64,000 nucleotides of DNA, from contig NZ_CP034999.1 of NCBI RefSeq assembly GCF_002531755.2, positions 186,001-250,000 of the forward strand. The letters run 5' to 3'. Each line of letters begins with the position of its first letter. Positions within the stretch are counted from its first letter, which is position 1. Made by a program: the position numbers and the translations under genes. The notes beneath the pieces were generated by a model. It was not told the DNA's origin. It was given only the letters and a program-made list of their open reading frames with translations, and searched no databases. Below, piece by piece: positions 16,518 to 25,063 of the stretch. Source of the DNA: Rhizobium acidisoli (GTDB lineage: Bacteria > Pseudomonadota > Alphaproteobacteria > Rhizobiales > Rhizobiaceae).

Positions 16518-18635
16518 TTATTCGGCGGCGTCGAGATGCCGTTCTTCGTCGACTTCGTCAGTCGCGGCGTCAGGATCCTCCTCACTATCAGTCAGGAACG
16601 CGGGGAGATCAGGCGCCGACGTCTCGACAGAGCTGTCGTCGGCGGTCTCCTGGGCTTCAGTTGTTGCCTGCTCCGCCGAAGCGCTGTCCGGCAGGAGCCG
16701 GAGCGGTTCAGGCAGCCAGCCGCTATCGGTCATCAGTCGTTCTGCTTCGCGCGCCATGTCCACTTTCTTGAGATGGCCGATGAGCTCGGCCGACTGATCG
16801 CCCTTCGCCTCCCGGACCGCCTGCAGGATGCGGGCCTTGGTGACGCGGCCGAGGTAATTTTCGACCGTCGGCACCCACCCCGCTTCGACCATGTCGAAGC
16901 CGATCGAGCCGGCGAGCTGATCGGCATGGGCGATGGTTCGGGTCCGCTTGTTCCAGGGCTCGATCACCGCGTTGACCGACAACGAAGCGCAATGGGCAAA
17001 CAGCGCCTGCCGGCTGACGTCATCGAGCGCGATCAGGAAAGCCCAGAGATCGTTAGGAACCTTGGGGAGATCTTGGCCCCAAGCCTCGTGGCGTTGGTCG
17101 ATTTCCTTCGCCCAGAGCGTGTCGCCAAGCCCCTGGGTCTGGCTGAACTTCCCGCTCTGCAGGGTGATTTCCAGGCACGAGTCCGAACCGTACAGATAGA
17201 AGCACTTCAGCACGAAAGCGTGCAGCACCGCGATAAAGGCTACGACCGGGTCGTTGGCGAGCGCGTTGCGTAGCGCGACCGTTCGGGCTGCGGTCAGGTC
17301 GAGGACCAGGCGGTCGGGGAGCGGCTTGATCGCCTCATCCTCGTCTTCGGCCTGATCGGACGCGACGCCAGAGGCCTCCGAGACCGACGAATGGCCGCCA
17401 GGAACGACTTTTTCATCCCTGTCAGGATCGGAGGCATCGTCCTCCGCCGTCGGCTCATCTTCGGGTCGCACGAAACCGCGTTCGATCTTAAGCTCGCCGC
17501 CGGCGCCCAGCGAAACGAAGACACCGCCGCGAGCCATCGCCTGCGGATCGAAGATGTAGGGCCGATCTTTGAGCCGGTCGAGTTCGGAGCCAAGCTCTTC
17601 CAGCTTCTGCTCAGCCGCCTCCGAATATTCACTGGCCTCGGCATATTCGGCGTCGAGCCTCTCATATTCGGCACGCGTTGCATCGTAGCGGGCAAGCTCC
17701 TCTTCGGTCATCTCGGCCTGCTCGCCATAGAAGCGGCGAAGACCCGAGGCGTGGCCGTACGGGAAATCGAAGGCAGCCTCGGCCCATTTCCAGCCCTCGC
17801 TCGTCTGGATCGCTTCGGCGTCGGCCTTGAGTTTTTCCAGCACGAGCTGCTCCAGCATTGCCGGATCTTGGAGCCATCCACCCTGATCCTGTTCGAATAG
17901 ATCGCGCATCACGACACCGCCGGCGGCTTCATAGGCTTCGATGCCGACATAGACGGCACGGCGATCGCCGGCGCGGATCGCGGTTTCGGTCAGCAGGCGC
18001 CGGATGTAATACGGCTCACGGCTATGGGACCGCGAGATCGTATCCCAGACCTGTTCCTGGCGAACATGATCGTTGGTGATCGAGAAGGCCATGACCTGCT
18101 CGAGCGTCATTTGGTCCTCGGCATAGAAGTCGAGAAGGCGCGGTGAGACGGACGCAAGGCGCAGGCGCTGCTTCACCGTGGCGGCGGAGACGAAGAAGCG
18201 CGCAGCGATGTCTTCCTCGCCAAGCCCCTGCTCCCGCAGCATCTGGAAGGCTCGGAACTGATCGAGCGGATGCAGGCCGACGCGCTGGACGTTTTCGGCA
18301 AGCGAATCTTCGACTTCGGGGGTCTCGCCGTTGCTGACAATGCAGGGAACACCGGCCGTCTTGGCAAGCCGCTTTTGCGATACGAGCCGTTCAAGGGCGC
18401 GATACCGGCGGCCGCCGGCCGGGATCCGGTAGATACCGGTTTCCTTGCCCTCTGCATCGACTTCCGGACGCACGTTGAGGCTGGTCAGAAGACCGCGATG
18501 GGCGATGTCCTCCGCCAGCTCTTCGATCGACACACCCGCCTTGATCTTGCGGACGTTATCCTGGCTCAGCACGAGCTTGTTGAAGGGGATGTCCCGGCCT
18601 GAACTGAGGGTGATTTTCGGGGTGGCTTGTACCAT
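16518..18635 (-). CDS. parB: Large ParB/RepB/Spo0J-type protein
   Basis: This 705-aa protein has an N-terminal ParB/Srx domain (IPFNKLVLSQDNVRKI near residue 17, then RIPAGGRRYRALERL near 70) and a central HTH (EDIAARFFVSAATVKQRL near 158). The long C-terminal region is helical and acidic. ParB folds are CTPases that load on parS-like DNA. At twice the usual ParB length and without a ParA neighbour, this protein belongs to the plasmid ParB-like group found beside DUF932 and probably has a regulatory or DNA-protection role. The repABC operon already provides partition. Confidence 0.88.
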   Translation of the reverse strand: MVQATPKITLSSGRDIPFNKLVLSQDNVRKIKAGVSIEELAEDIAHRGLLTSLNVRPEVDAEGKETGIYRIPAGGRRYRALERLVSQKRLAKTAGVPCIVSNGETPEVEDSLAENVQRVGLHPLDQFRAFQMLREQGLGEEDIAARFFVSAATVKQRLRLASVSPRLLDFYAEDQMTLEQVMAFSITNDHVRQEQVWDTISRSHSREPYYIRRLLTETAIRAGDRRAVYVGIEAYEAAGGVVMRDLFEQDQGGWLQDPAMLEQLVLEKLKADAEAIQTSEGWKWAEAAFDFPYGHASGLRRFYGEQAEMTEEELARYDATRAEYERLDAEYAEASEYSEAAEQKLEELGSELDRLKDRPYIFDPQAMARGGVFVSLGAGGELKIERGFVRPEDEPTAEDDASDPDRDEKVVPGGHSSVSEASGVASDQAEDEDEAIKPLPDRLVLDLTAARTVALRNALANDPVVAFIAVLHAFVLKCFYLYGSDSCLEITLQSGKFSQTQGLGDTLWAKEIDQRHEAWGQDLPKVPNDLWAFLIALDDVSRQALFAHCASLSVNAVIEPWNKRTRTIAHADQLAGSIGFDMVEAGWVPTVENYLGRVTKARILQAVREAKGDQSAELIGHLKKVDMAREAERLMTDSGWLPEPLRLLPDSASAEQATTEAQETADDSSVETSAPDLPAFLTDSEEDPDAATDEVDEERHLDAAE

Positions 18636-18806
18636 GTCGTTTCTCCATGACGGACCGGGCGGAGGCTCTCTCCAACCCTCTCAATCCGTCACAGCTCCCC
18701 TTCCCTCCTCTTCCTCTCTGCAACCGCGCCGCCTGCGAACCCGCCCTTGATCCGCGCCGTGCCCTCCCCACATTGCGGCCGTCACTTGTGAAGGGGTCAT
18801 TCGAGC

Positions 18807-19022
18807 ATGCAGCAGTTTCTGGAAACGACGTTTGGGCCGGAGGAGCTGGACATCCTGGACAGTGTGCTCGAGGAGTGGAGGTCGCGGCGCGGTTTGCCTA
18901 AGGACAGTCCAGATGTCGAGCTTGCAGCAGCTGTCATGCTCAACCTGTTTCGCGAAGGAAACCGAACGGTCGAAACGTTGAAGGCAGCTGCGTCTGAGCA
19001 CAGGGCGCTGTCGGATCTATGA
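18807..19022 (+). CDS. Small hypothetical protein, 71 aa
   Basis: This 71-aa protein starts MQQFLETTFGPEELDILDSV and looks like a soluble helical protein (AAAVMLNLFREGNRTVETLKAAA). It is divergent from parB, with 171 bp between the starts. The coherent composition and a GAAGGGG ribosome-site-like sequence upstream support a real gene. No family was recognised. Confidence 0.65.
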   Translation: MQQFLETTFGPEELDILDSVLEEWRSRRGLPKDSPDVELAAAVMLNLFREGNRTVETLKAAASEHRALSDL

Positions 19023-19344
19023 CGGCGATCATCTGGTGACGTGAAGCTAAACAGACCCGACGCGTCCAGAGACCTATGCACGGCATTGCAGGCCTAGTTG
19101 CAGGTGTCAGCGCAATTTATCCGTCGTCCCAGTCGGAGCTGCGGCACCCTCGGTCGGGATCAATGTGAGCAGATGAAGGGTATGGCGTCAACGCTTCCGT
19201 AAGCGCGGCACATTGCCCGGCCCAACGAGAAGTGCCAATTCATCGCCTTACAATTGATCGCAAAAGTCCGCTGCAAACGGACTTTTTATGCTTTTTTCAA
19301 AGTAAACTTGCTACCGGCTTTAATTAGTGCCATTTTTGTCCGTC
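19023..19344. other. Intergenic stretch with a terminator
   Basis: No gene is seen. The stretch holds the hairpin at 19262-19286 and an AT-rich region (19290-19330) that probably contains the promoter for the AbiEi gene. Confidence 0.5.
19262..19286. terminator. Rho-independent terminator
   Basis: A perfect 9-bp stem, AAAAGTCCG / CGGACTTTT, with a 7-nt loop ends in a T-run followed by a second T-run. It can work in both directions. Confidence 0.8.
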
Positions 19345-20181
19345 ATGGGCGATCAAAAACGCGATAAATTAAAGTCAATGCTGGATGAGGTTCCTGCCGG
19401 CTTCCTCGTGGATTCAGCATGGATGCGCAAAATGCAAATCCGCCGGAGCTCCACACATGACTATCTCCGCCGCGGTTGGCTGCAGCCGGTCATTCATGGC
19501 GTCTATCGACGCCCCTCAGGACGGGACGGTTCACCGAAAGAACACATCGACTGGCGCATCGCCGTCATGTCTGCACAGACAATCATGGATTACCCGTTCC
19601 ATGTTGGCGCCCGCACGGCGCTGGCGCTTCGTGGTCATGTGCACTACCTGGCACTTGGGGCTGCCGAGAAGATCTTCATCTATGGCGATGCGCCGCGCTG
19701 GCTCGCGAACCTCCCTACCAATGGCCTCCCTCTCCTTCGCAGCACGCGTCTCTTCAAGACAGCGGGTCTCGGCATTGAACCACTGGCGGCGGAACCGGAC
19801 GGCAATCACATCCTGTTTCTGCAGAGCTGGAAGATACGCGCCTCAACGCCGGAGCGGGCTATTATCGAGGCGCTGGACGAACTGCCCGAAAACGAGAGCT
19901 TTCACAACATCGATGCGATCTTCGAGGGTCTGACCACCCTTCGTCCGCGCCGTATAACCGAACTTCTCACAGACTGCACGAAAGTCCAGGTGAAACGGCT
20001 CTTCTTCGTCTTTGCCGACCGCCATGATCACGCCTGGCTCAAACATATCGACCGGTCGAACATCGATCTTGGGAGCGGCGACCGTTCATTCATCAAGGGC
20101 GGCAAGCTGCATCCCACATACCGCATCACCATCCCAGAAGAATACCTTCCAGGAAAGCCAGAGAGCGCCGATGGCCCGTGA
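19345..20181 (+). CDS. AbiEi-type type IV antitoxin
   Basis: This 278-aa protein has an N-terminal winged-helix domain (RRSSTHDYLRRGWLQPVIHG, residues about 31-50, then VYRRPSGRDG) and an AbiEi C-terminal domain (PERAIIEALDELPENESF near 165), matching AbiEi antitoxins. In the AbiE system the antitoxin represses its operon and neutralises a nucleotidyltransferase toxin. The ATG at 19345 is preferred; an in-frame GTG at 19327 is possible. The toxin gene that follows is broken by frameshifts, so this antitoxin appears to be an orphan. Confidence 0.85.
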   Translation: MGDQKRDKLKSMLDEVPAGFLVDSAWMRKMQIRRSSTHDYLRRGWLQPVIHGVYRRPSGRDGSPKEHIDWRIAVMSAQTIMDYPFHVGARTALALRGHVHYLALGAAEKIFIYGDAPRWLANLPTNGLPLLRSTRLFKTAGLGIEPLAAEPDGNHILFLQSWKIRASTPERAIIEALDELPENESFHNIDAIFEGLTTLRPRRITELLTDCTKVQVKRLFFVFADRHDHAWLKHIDRSNIDLGSGDRSFIKGGKLHPTYRITIPEEYLPGKPESADGP

Positions 20182-21084
20182 CCAGTATCTTTCCAGCTCG
20201 ATCTCCTCGTCCAGGCCTTGCCGATAATTGCCGACGAGCCGGCTTTCGCATTGAAGGGTGGAACCGCCATCAATCTCTTCTACAGAGACTTCCCCCGCCT
20301 CTCAGTCGATATCGACCTGACCTACCTTCCGCTCAAACCGAGGGACGAGAGCTTGGCCGAAATGACGAGGTCCTCGACCGGGTCGCCGCCAAGGTTGAAA
20401 GGATCAAGGGAGTCCGAGCAAAGCGAATAGCTGGCGGTGGCGGCGGCGATACGCGCGTCGAAGTGAGGCGGGCCAGACCGCAGTCAAGATCGAGACCTCT
20501 CCGGTCGCCCGCGGCACAGTGCACCCCGTCGAACGACGCAGGGTCAGCGAGCGGGTCGAAGACCAGTTTGGTTTTGTAGAAATGCAGGTTGTTGCCTTCG
20601 AAGACCTCTTCGGCGGCAAGATGCATGCAGCAGTCGATCGGCAACATCCGCGCCATCTCTTCGACATCAAGTTGCTTTATGAAAACGAGGGACTGACTGA
20701 CCCGCTGTTTCGTACTTTCCTTGTCTACGTGGCGAGTTCCGGCGGGGCCCCGCACGAGTTGCTGCAGCCCATAGAGTCAACGTCGTACATGTCTTCAATC
20801 AAGAATTCGATGGAATGACAGTCGAGAAGGTCTCACTGGACGAATTGCTGGATGTCCGGGAGCGGTTCCTGAGCGACATCCAGGCGCGCCTTGATGATAA
20901 AGGCCGAACGTTTCTGCTGTCCCTTCACGATGGCGAACCCGACTTCGAGGTTATCGGCTTGCCGCACGCGCTCGCCTTGCCGGCCGTCCGCTGGAAGATT
21001 CTCAACCTGCAAAAGCTAAGGAATGACAATCCGCCCAAACACGCCGAACAGCGCGAGGAGATCGAGCGGCTATTCACACGATGA
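20171..21084 (+). pseudogene. AbiEii/AbiGii nucleotidyltransferase toxin, multiply frameshifted
   Basis: Consecutive fragments in alternating frames together give an AbiEii protein: MARDQYLS, then PAFALKGGTAINLFYRDFP with the nucleotidyltransferase core SVDIDLTYLPL (20218-20360), then VLDRVAAKVERIKGV, then VAFEDLFGGKMHAAVDRQHP (20519-20750), and finally a C-terminal part (20815-21084). Frame changes occur near 20190-20200, 20358-20370, 20460-20475 and 20745-20775. Four independent shifts in about 900 bp indicate a decayed gene rather than sequencing error. Its ATG overlaps the antitoxin stop by 11 bp, the normal operon layout. Confidence 0.85.
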
Positions 21085-21158
21085 TGCGCCGTTGGCCGAT
21101 CTGCAGGATCGATAATCCGACCACTGGCTCGCCTCTCCCGCAGCTCGCCGCCGCGGGC

Positions 21159-21407
21159 CTATCGGGAAGCCCTGTTAATGGCGGCCAGCTGATCGAGCTG
21201 GTGAGTGCGCCTGCGGGCGTTATACCAGTAACCAACGGCCAATCCGTGGTGAGCGATCGTGGCCTGAAACAAGGCGACATTAAACCGGTTTTCCGAGAGC
21301 GGATAAATCAGCGCAAAGTCAGCGCCGAGGGCGCTTTCAGTTGACCCCGATTTGCAATCTGCAAAATCAAAACGAAGTCTACCCTCTTCCCCAAGCGTCG
21401 GATCCAA
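21159..21407 (-). pseudogene. Remnant of an unidentified protein, possibly nuclease-like
   Basis: The frame contains a protein-like stretch, GSTESALGADFALIYPLSEN, then NRFNVALFQATIAHHGLA. The G-A-D-F...VALFQA spacing resembles restriction-nuclease-like folds (D...QxK), but the final lysine is threonine. The ends have no recognisable gene structure, so it is treated as a fragment. Assignment is speculative. Confidence 0.3.
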
Positions 21408-21634
21408 CGCTGCGTGGACTCTGAGGTTGGCCCAGAGCCTTCGAAAAGCGCAGCCGTTTAAAACTCCTCGTCAAGCCTACTGCTCACGCAAAGCCCCAAA
21501 ATTTCCGCCGCACTTTGCTCAACCGCCCAGTGAAGAGGCTAGTTTTGCTGTGCAGAGAAAGCACCCGGAAGAAATACGTAAGCGATGTTCTCGGGCCACG
21601 GGCTGTAGATCGGTTTGGAGCGATTGCTGGCACT

Positions 21635-21947
21635 TCAACCTGCTAAGCCGTGAGCCACCAGTTTTTGCTGCATCTCTTTATAGGCTGAGATGAGGATAGC
21701 GATGTTTTCCGGATTGCAAGCAGCGATAAATTCGCGGGTTGCCGCAGCTTGATCGTAGCTGATTTCAGACGAGTGCGATCTTACGTCGGCAATCGCTTTA
21801 AAGTTTATATCTTGATACGTCGTCGTCGTGGCAACGCACCCGCCGCCATAGCTTTCAGAACCCTTGGGACCACGTCCATACCAAAGGCCCTGGGGTCGCG
21901 CTTTCAATGACCTGCTCTATCGCGGATATGATTTCCGTAACATTCAT
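21635..21947 (-). pseudogene. Ead/Ea22-like phage-type protein with one frameshift
   Basis: An ATG at 21947 starts MNVTEIISAIEQVIESATPGP. One extra base in the A-run at 21883-21885 (T-run on the coding strand) then moves the frame, after which it continues WYGRGPKGSESYGGG and ends with EFIAACNPENIAILISAYKE. The ATPGPW motif early and the FIAACNPENIA motif late are typical of Ead/Ea22-like phage proteins. It looks like a recently inactivated phage-derived gene. Confidence 0.55.
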
Positions 21948-22322
21948 CTCGTCGCAGCTCCATCCATGACTAGCTGTTTAAACGTTGCGTTTTAACAAGT
22001 CTTTTGCGAGCGGAGTGTCAAGCTTGGCCAGATCCGCCGATGGACTGGAACATGCCGACTGACGGTGCCGATGTCATGCTCGCTTTCGGCCGGATGCGGG
22101 CAGGATGTTGCACCTCAACTCCTGGCACTCCGCTCGACCATCTCACGGTTGCTCTGTCGGGCGACCAGAAATCGCGGTAGTCGTCGATTTAGTATGCAGA
22201 GGAGCTGCCGACCGCAATGGAGCTCGAAGCGTCCAACTCGAAACAGTGCGAACCTGGCGGCCCGGGCGGGGGCAGGCCGTTGCTCACCATCTAAGGTAGC
22301 CTGATTTCAATGGCTTGGCGCG

Positions 22323-22338
22323 GTTAGTCGCGACTAAC
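22323..22338. promoter_or_regulatory. parS site 1 for RepB (perfect 16-bp palindrome)
   Basis: GTTAGTCGCGACTAAC is a perfect palindrome that fits the repABC centromere consensus GTTNNNNGCNNNNAAC. It lies 315 bp downstream of repC. RepB is expected to bind here and RepA to segregate the complex. Confidence 0.88.
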
Positions 22339-22632
22339 GACCGGTGGCTCCACGCGGCGAGAGCCTGTGATCGGTTTCCAGCCAGCATCCGCCAATGCCT
22401 GTCTTCTGCGCCAAAACGGAGAAGTGGAAGACGAACGCTTTGAAAGTCTTAAGCACTGCCGGGTCTCTGCCTTGTCCACGCCCTACACCCGCCGCGGACA
22501 GCCAAGAGCTGGCTTTCCATCCCTTGAGTATCGCAGTTCGGCGCCTTTGATGCCAGATCCAGATTCGTTGGTCGAAGGCAAGGCCGTATCCAAGCAATCC
22601 GGAAAGTTATGAAATTTCAGTGATTTAGCGTA

Positions 22633-22648
22633 GTTAGTCGCAACTAAC
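22633..22648. promoter_or_regulatory. parS site 2 for RepB
   Basis: GTTAGTCGCAACTAAC fits the same GTTNNNNGCNNNNAAC consensus with one asymmetric base pair. It ends 4 bp downstream of the repC stop. A position downstream of repC is one of the known parS locations in repABC plasmids. Confidence 0.88.
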
Positions 22649-22652
22649 GCCA

Positions 22653-23867
22653 TTATCCCGCTTTATCGACCTTTTCACCATGGCTGCGAAGTAATGACAT
22701 AATAACCGGCCCGAGAGAAAACTCACCCCGCTCTGTCCGCCGCGTCAGATCTCGCAGATAGCCACCGGGAGAATTGATCAGATTTGCGCGCTCCAGAATG
22801 CAGGACACTGCGACAGCGGCGTTTTCCGGTCCCATGGCATCGCAAGCATCCTGATAGGCGGACGGGCTTACGCCCAGCATCGATCTTACCACCACGGCGG
22901 CCAACATCAGGTCGCGCCAGCTCACCACCGCTCCGCCCGGCCCATAGTCGCTGATTTGCGGGCAGGCTTTCACCACAATCCCGAGTGGGAACGCTTTTAG
23001 CGGCTCGTTCTTCGGCCGGCGGGTTATCTCCAATTTCGCGCCCCGCTCTTTTTCAGAGCTAGGTTCAAGTTCACTGATGGATTCGGAATCTGAATTCTGT
23101 ATGTGCTGCTCAGTATGAGCATCATTGGTGCTATTAGATCGTGAATCTGACTGCATATCCAAACGATTAAGGATTTCCTCGCGAAGAAGCTCCATCTCAT
23201 CGAGAATGTTTGTGATGTCTGTCCTGGTCGGTGTCCGCGGGATGCGGCCTACAAGGTCCACATACATTGCTTCAACAGCCACCCAGTTGCCGTCGGCGCC
23301 CTCCTCCATAGCGGCCGAAATCAGTTTGCGGACGTCACGCCTGCAGATTGTCAAATTCTCCTTGGCCTTCCTAAAAGCTGAACGCGCCGCGACGACCTTC
23401 TGAGCGACAAGCGCAAGTTCTTCGGCGCGGGCAAGGATCGGCGACAGGTCGAAGCCAAACGCATTGTCGATCTCGCCTGCGCCGTTCTTCCGAGCATACC
23501 GTTTGCCGTTGGCGCTGTCTCTGCGGACAATCAGCCCGCAGTCCACGAGAATTGCCAGGTGGCGCCGAAGCGTCGCCCCAGCCATGCCGTGGGCGCGAAG
23601 GATCAATTGTGCATTCGAAGGGAACACGACCAATTGTGCGCCCTGGCGAAGTTCGGTTTCCGGATAGAAACTCAGCAGCGCGTCGAGAACAGCGAGGCTG
23701 TTTGACTGCAATCCGAGCTCTTCCCGGGCTTCGGAAGCGTCCCGAAAGGCCTTCCACTTGTCGACGGATTTGCCTGCCTTGACCTCGTTTGCGGCAACTT
23801 GCCGCTTTACGAGAGCAAGCGTCATAGGCCGCCGCCCGAAGGGCGTCGTCACACTTCCTGTCTGCAT
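22653..23867 (-). CDS. repC: RepC replication initiator
   Basis: This 404-aa protein has the family's usual length and pattern: N-terminal TTPFGRRPMTLALVKRQVAA, a winged-helix region (ILRAHGMAGATLRRHLAILV near residue 90), an acidic Ser/Glu linker near 245-280, and a C-terminal domain with SPSAYQDACDAMGPENAAVA. RepC initiates replication from an origin inside its own gene. It is the last gene of repABC, and its translation is controlled by the antisense ctRNA in the repB-repC gap. Confidence 0.95.
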   Translation of the reverse strand: MQTGSVTTPFGRRPMTLALVKRQVAANEVKAGKSVDKWKAFRDASEAREELGLQSNSLAVLDALLSFYPETELRQGAQLVVFPSNAQLILRAHGMAGATLRRHLAILVDCGLIVRRDSANGKRYARKNGAGEIDNAFGFDLSPILARAEELALVAQKVVAARSAFRKAKENLTICRRDVRKLISAAMEEGADGNWVAVEAMYVDLVGRIPRTPTRTDITNILDEMELLREEILNRLDMQSDSRSNSTNDAHTEQHIQNSDSESISELEPSSEKERGAKLEITRRPKNEPLKAFPLGIVVKACPQISDYGPGGAVVSWRDLMLAAVVVRSMLGVSPSAYQDACDAMGPENAAVAVSCILERANLINSPGGYLRDLTRRTERGEFSLGPVIMSLLRSHGEKVDKAG

Positions 23868-23926
23868 CGTCTTTCACCTTTCAGAAGGCAAAAGAAATCA
23901 GCTCACCAAATCGGTGCCAAAGACTC

Positions 23927-23955
23927 TTGACGAATATTCGTGGAAGTGCGATTCT
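23927..23955 (+). promoter_or_regulatory. Predicted ctRNA promoter
   Basis: TTGACG (23927-23932) and GATTCT (23950-23955) are spaced by 17 bp on the strand opposite to repBC, at the conserved place for the repABC antisense RNA promoter. Confidence 0.65.
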
Positions 23956-23961
23956 CAGGTT

Positions 23962-24016
23962 GCTTAGATCTGAAAGAGGTTTCCACGACGGCGACGTTTT
24001 GGGGGCCTTTTTCTTT
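23962..24016 (+). ncRNA. repABC antisense ctRNA (inc alpha)
   Basis: The repB-repC gap of repABC plasmids encodes a small antisense RNA that represses repC and causes incompatibility. Here a promoter precedes about 55 nt ending in a terminator. The stem is 23973-23984 (AAAGAGGTTTCC) pairing with 24001-24012 (GGGGGCCTTTTT), using several G-U pairs, followed by TTCTTTTT. The exact ends are estimated. Confidence 0.7.
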
Positions 24017-24022
24017 TTCCGC

Positions 24023-25063
24023 TTAATCTCCGTTATTCATTTGCTCTAGAGCGCCGCTCTTGGAGCGATGCTCCTCAAAAAGGGCCGGCAACCGTTCGAG
24101 GACGAAGGCCGCGAAATCAGGCATCTCGCGTCGATCGATCGAGAGGTCCAACTTGGTTTTGCTCTTCGTCACCTGGGCCAGACGCACGCCCGTGGGCGTC
24201 GTCAAAAGCTCTGGAAGTCCACGTTTTGCAGGTTCCGGTTTCAGGTGAGCGAAAAGCGACTTGAACCGGTCGGGGGAGGGAAGGGCTTTCGCCTCCGCAG
24301 ATCGCAAGAAAGATGAAGCCCGTTCAAGAACGCTGTCGCGCGTAAGAAGATCGGCGAGACCCACCCAACTTTTCAACCCGATCCCGGGCGCCGAGCCGAT
24401 CGCGTCGATAACATCTGCGGGAATGCGCGTCACGACCGACAGCATGTTCGACAGGTCGCTTTTGTAGACGGACAACGCGGCCATTACCACATCCCGCGAA
24501 AACTGTTCATTTAGTCGAGAGGCGAAGCGTGCCTTTTCGATGAATGTGAGGTCCTGGCGTTCATTGTTTTCCTGGCCCTGAGCAATGACGAGTTGCTCGT
24601 CGGTAAGGTCCCTGACGACCGCCTTGACGGCACGGTTCAGTTCCGTGACCGCACGCAAACGACGATGGCCGAAGGCAACCTGATACCGGCCCGGTGTTTC
24701 CGGGTGAGGGCGAACGAGGATCGGGATCTGCTGGCCGTGTTCTCGGATCGCTTCGACGAGTGCAGAGATATCGCCGGGCATCCGGTCCTGTACGAAGGAC
24801 GGATCAATGCTATCGCTATCGAGCTCGACGATCGTCTGGCCTTCCGCAAGACGTTTTTCAATTTCTTTGGCGCGCTCGAAGCGAGCCTTGCTTTCTGCGA
24901 AGGCACCGCCAACCTGGGCGGTCAGGCGCGACGCCGCCGGCGCTGGTTCGGCTGGAGTGGTGCCGAGGAGTGGAAGGATGCTCCGGCTTTTGACCGGTCT
25001 TTCGACTGGCCCCGTCACAGCACCGGTTGTCGTCGGGGCCCGGAGTATATCCTTCCTGCTCAT
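24023..25063 (-). CDS. repB: RepB partition protein (ParB-like)
   Basis: This 346-aa protein has the RepB N-terminus (MSRKDILRAP), the ParB-like motif SFVQDRMPGDISALVEAIRE near residue 85, FGHRRLRAVTELNRAVKAVV near 130, and an HTH region with IEKARFASRLNEQF near 175. RepB binds parS and works with RepA in segregation. The ATG at 25063 overlaps the repA stop as ATGA, so it is preferred to the upstream ATG at 25078. The centromere sites are probably the two palindromes next to repC. Confidence 0.94.
   Translation of the reverse strand: MSRKDILRAPTTTGAVTGPVERPVKSRSILPLLGTTPAEPAPAASRLTAQVGGAFAESKARFERAKEIEKRLAEGQTIVELDSDSIDPSFVQDRMPGDISALVEAIREHGQQIPILVRPHPETPGRYQVAFGHRRLRAVTELNRAVKAVVRDLTDEQLVIAQGQENNERQDLTFIEKARFASRLNEQFSRDVVMAALSVYKSDLSNMLSVVTRIPADVIDAIGSAPGIGLKSWVGLADLLTRDSVLERASSFLRSAEAKALPSPDRFKSLFAHLKPEPAKRGLPELLTTPTGVRLAQVTKSKTKLDLSIDRREMPDFAAFVLERLPALFEEHRSKSGALEQMNNGD

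Larger units (their letters stand above)
21085..22652. other. Gene-debris region between the AbiE locus and repC
   Basis: No intact gene is seen. It contains a possible nuclease-like remnant (21159-21407), a frameshifted Ead/Ea22-like gene (21635-21947) and two parS palindromes near repC. The remaining open frames look like shadows. Confidence 0.6.
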
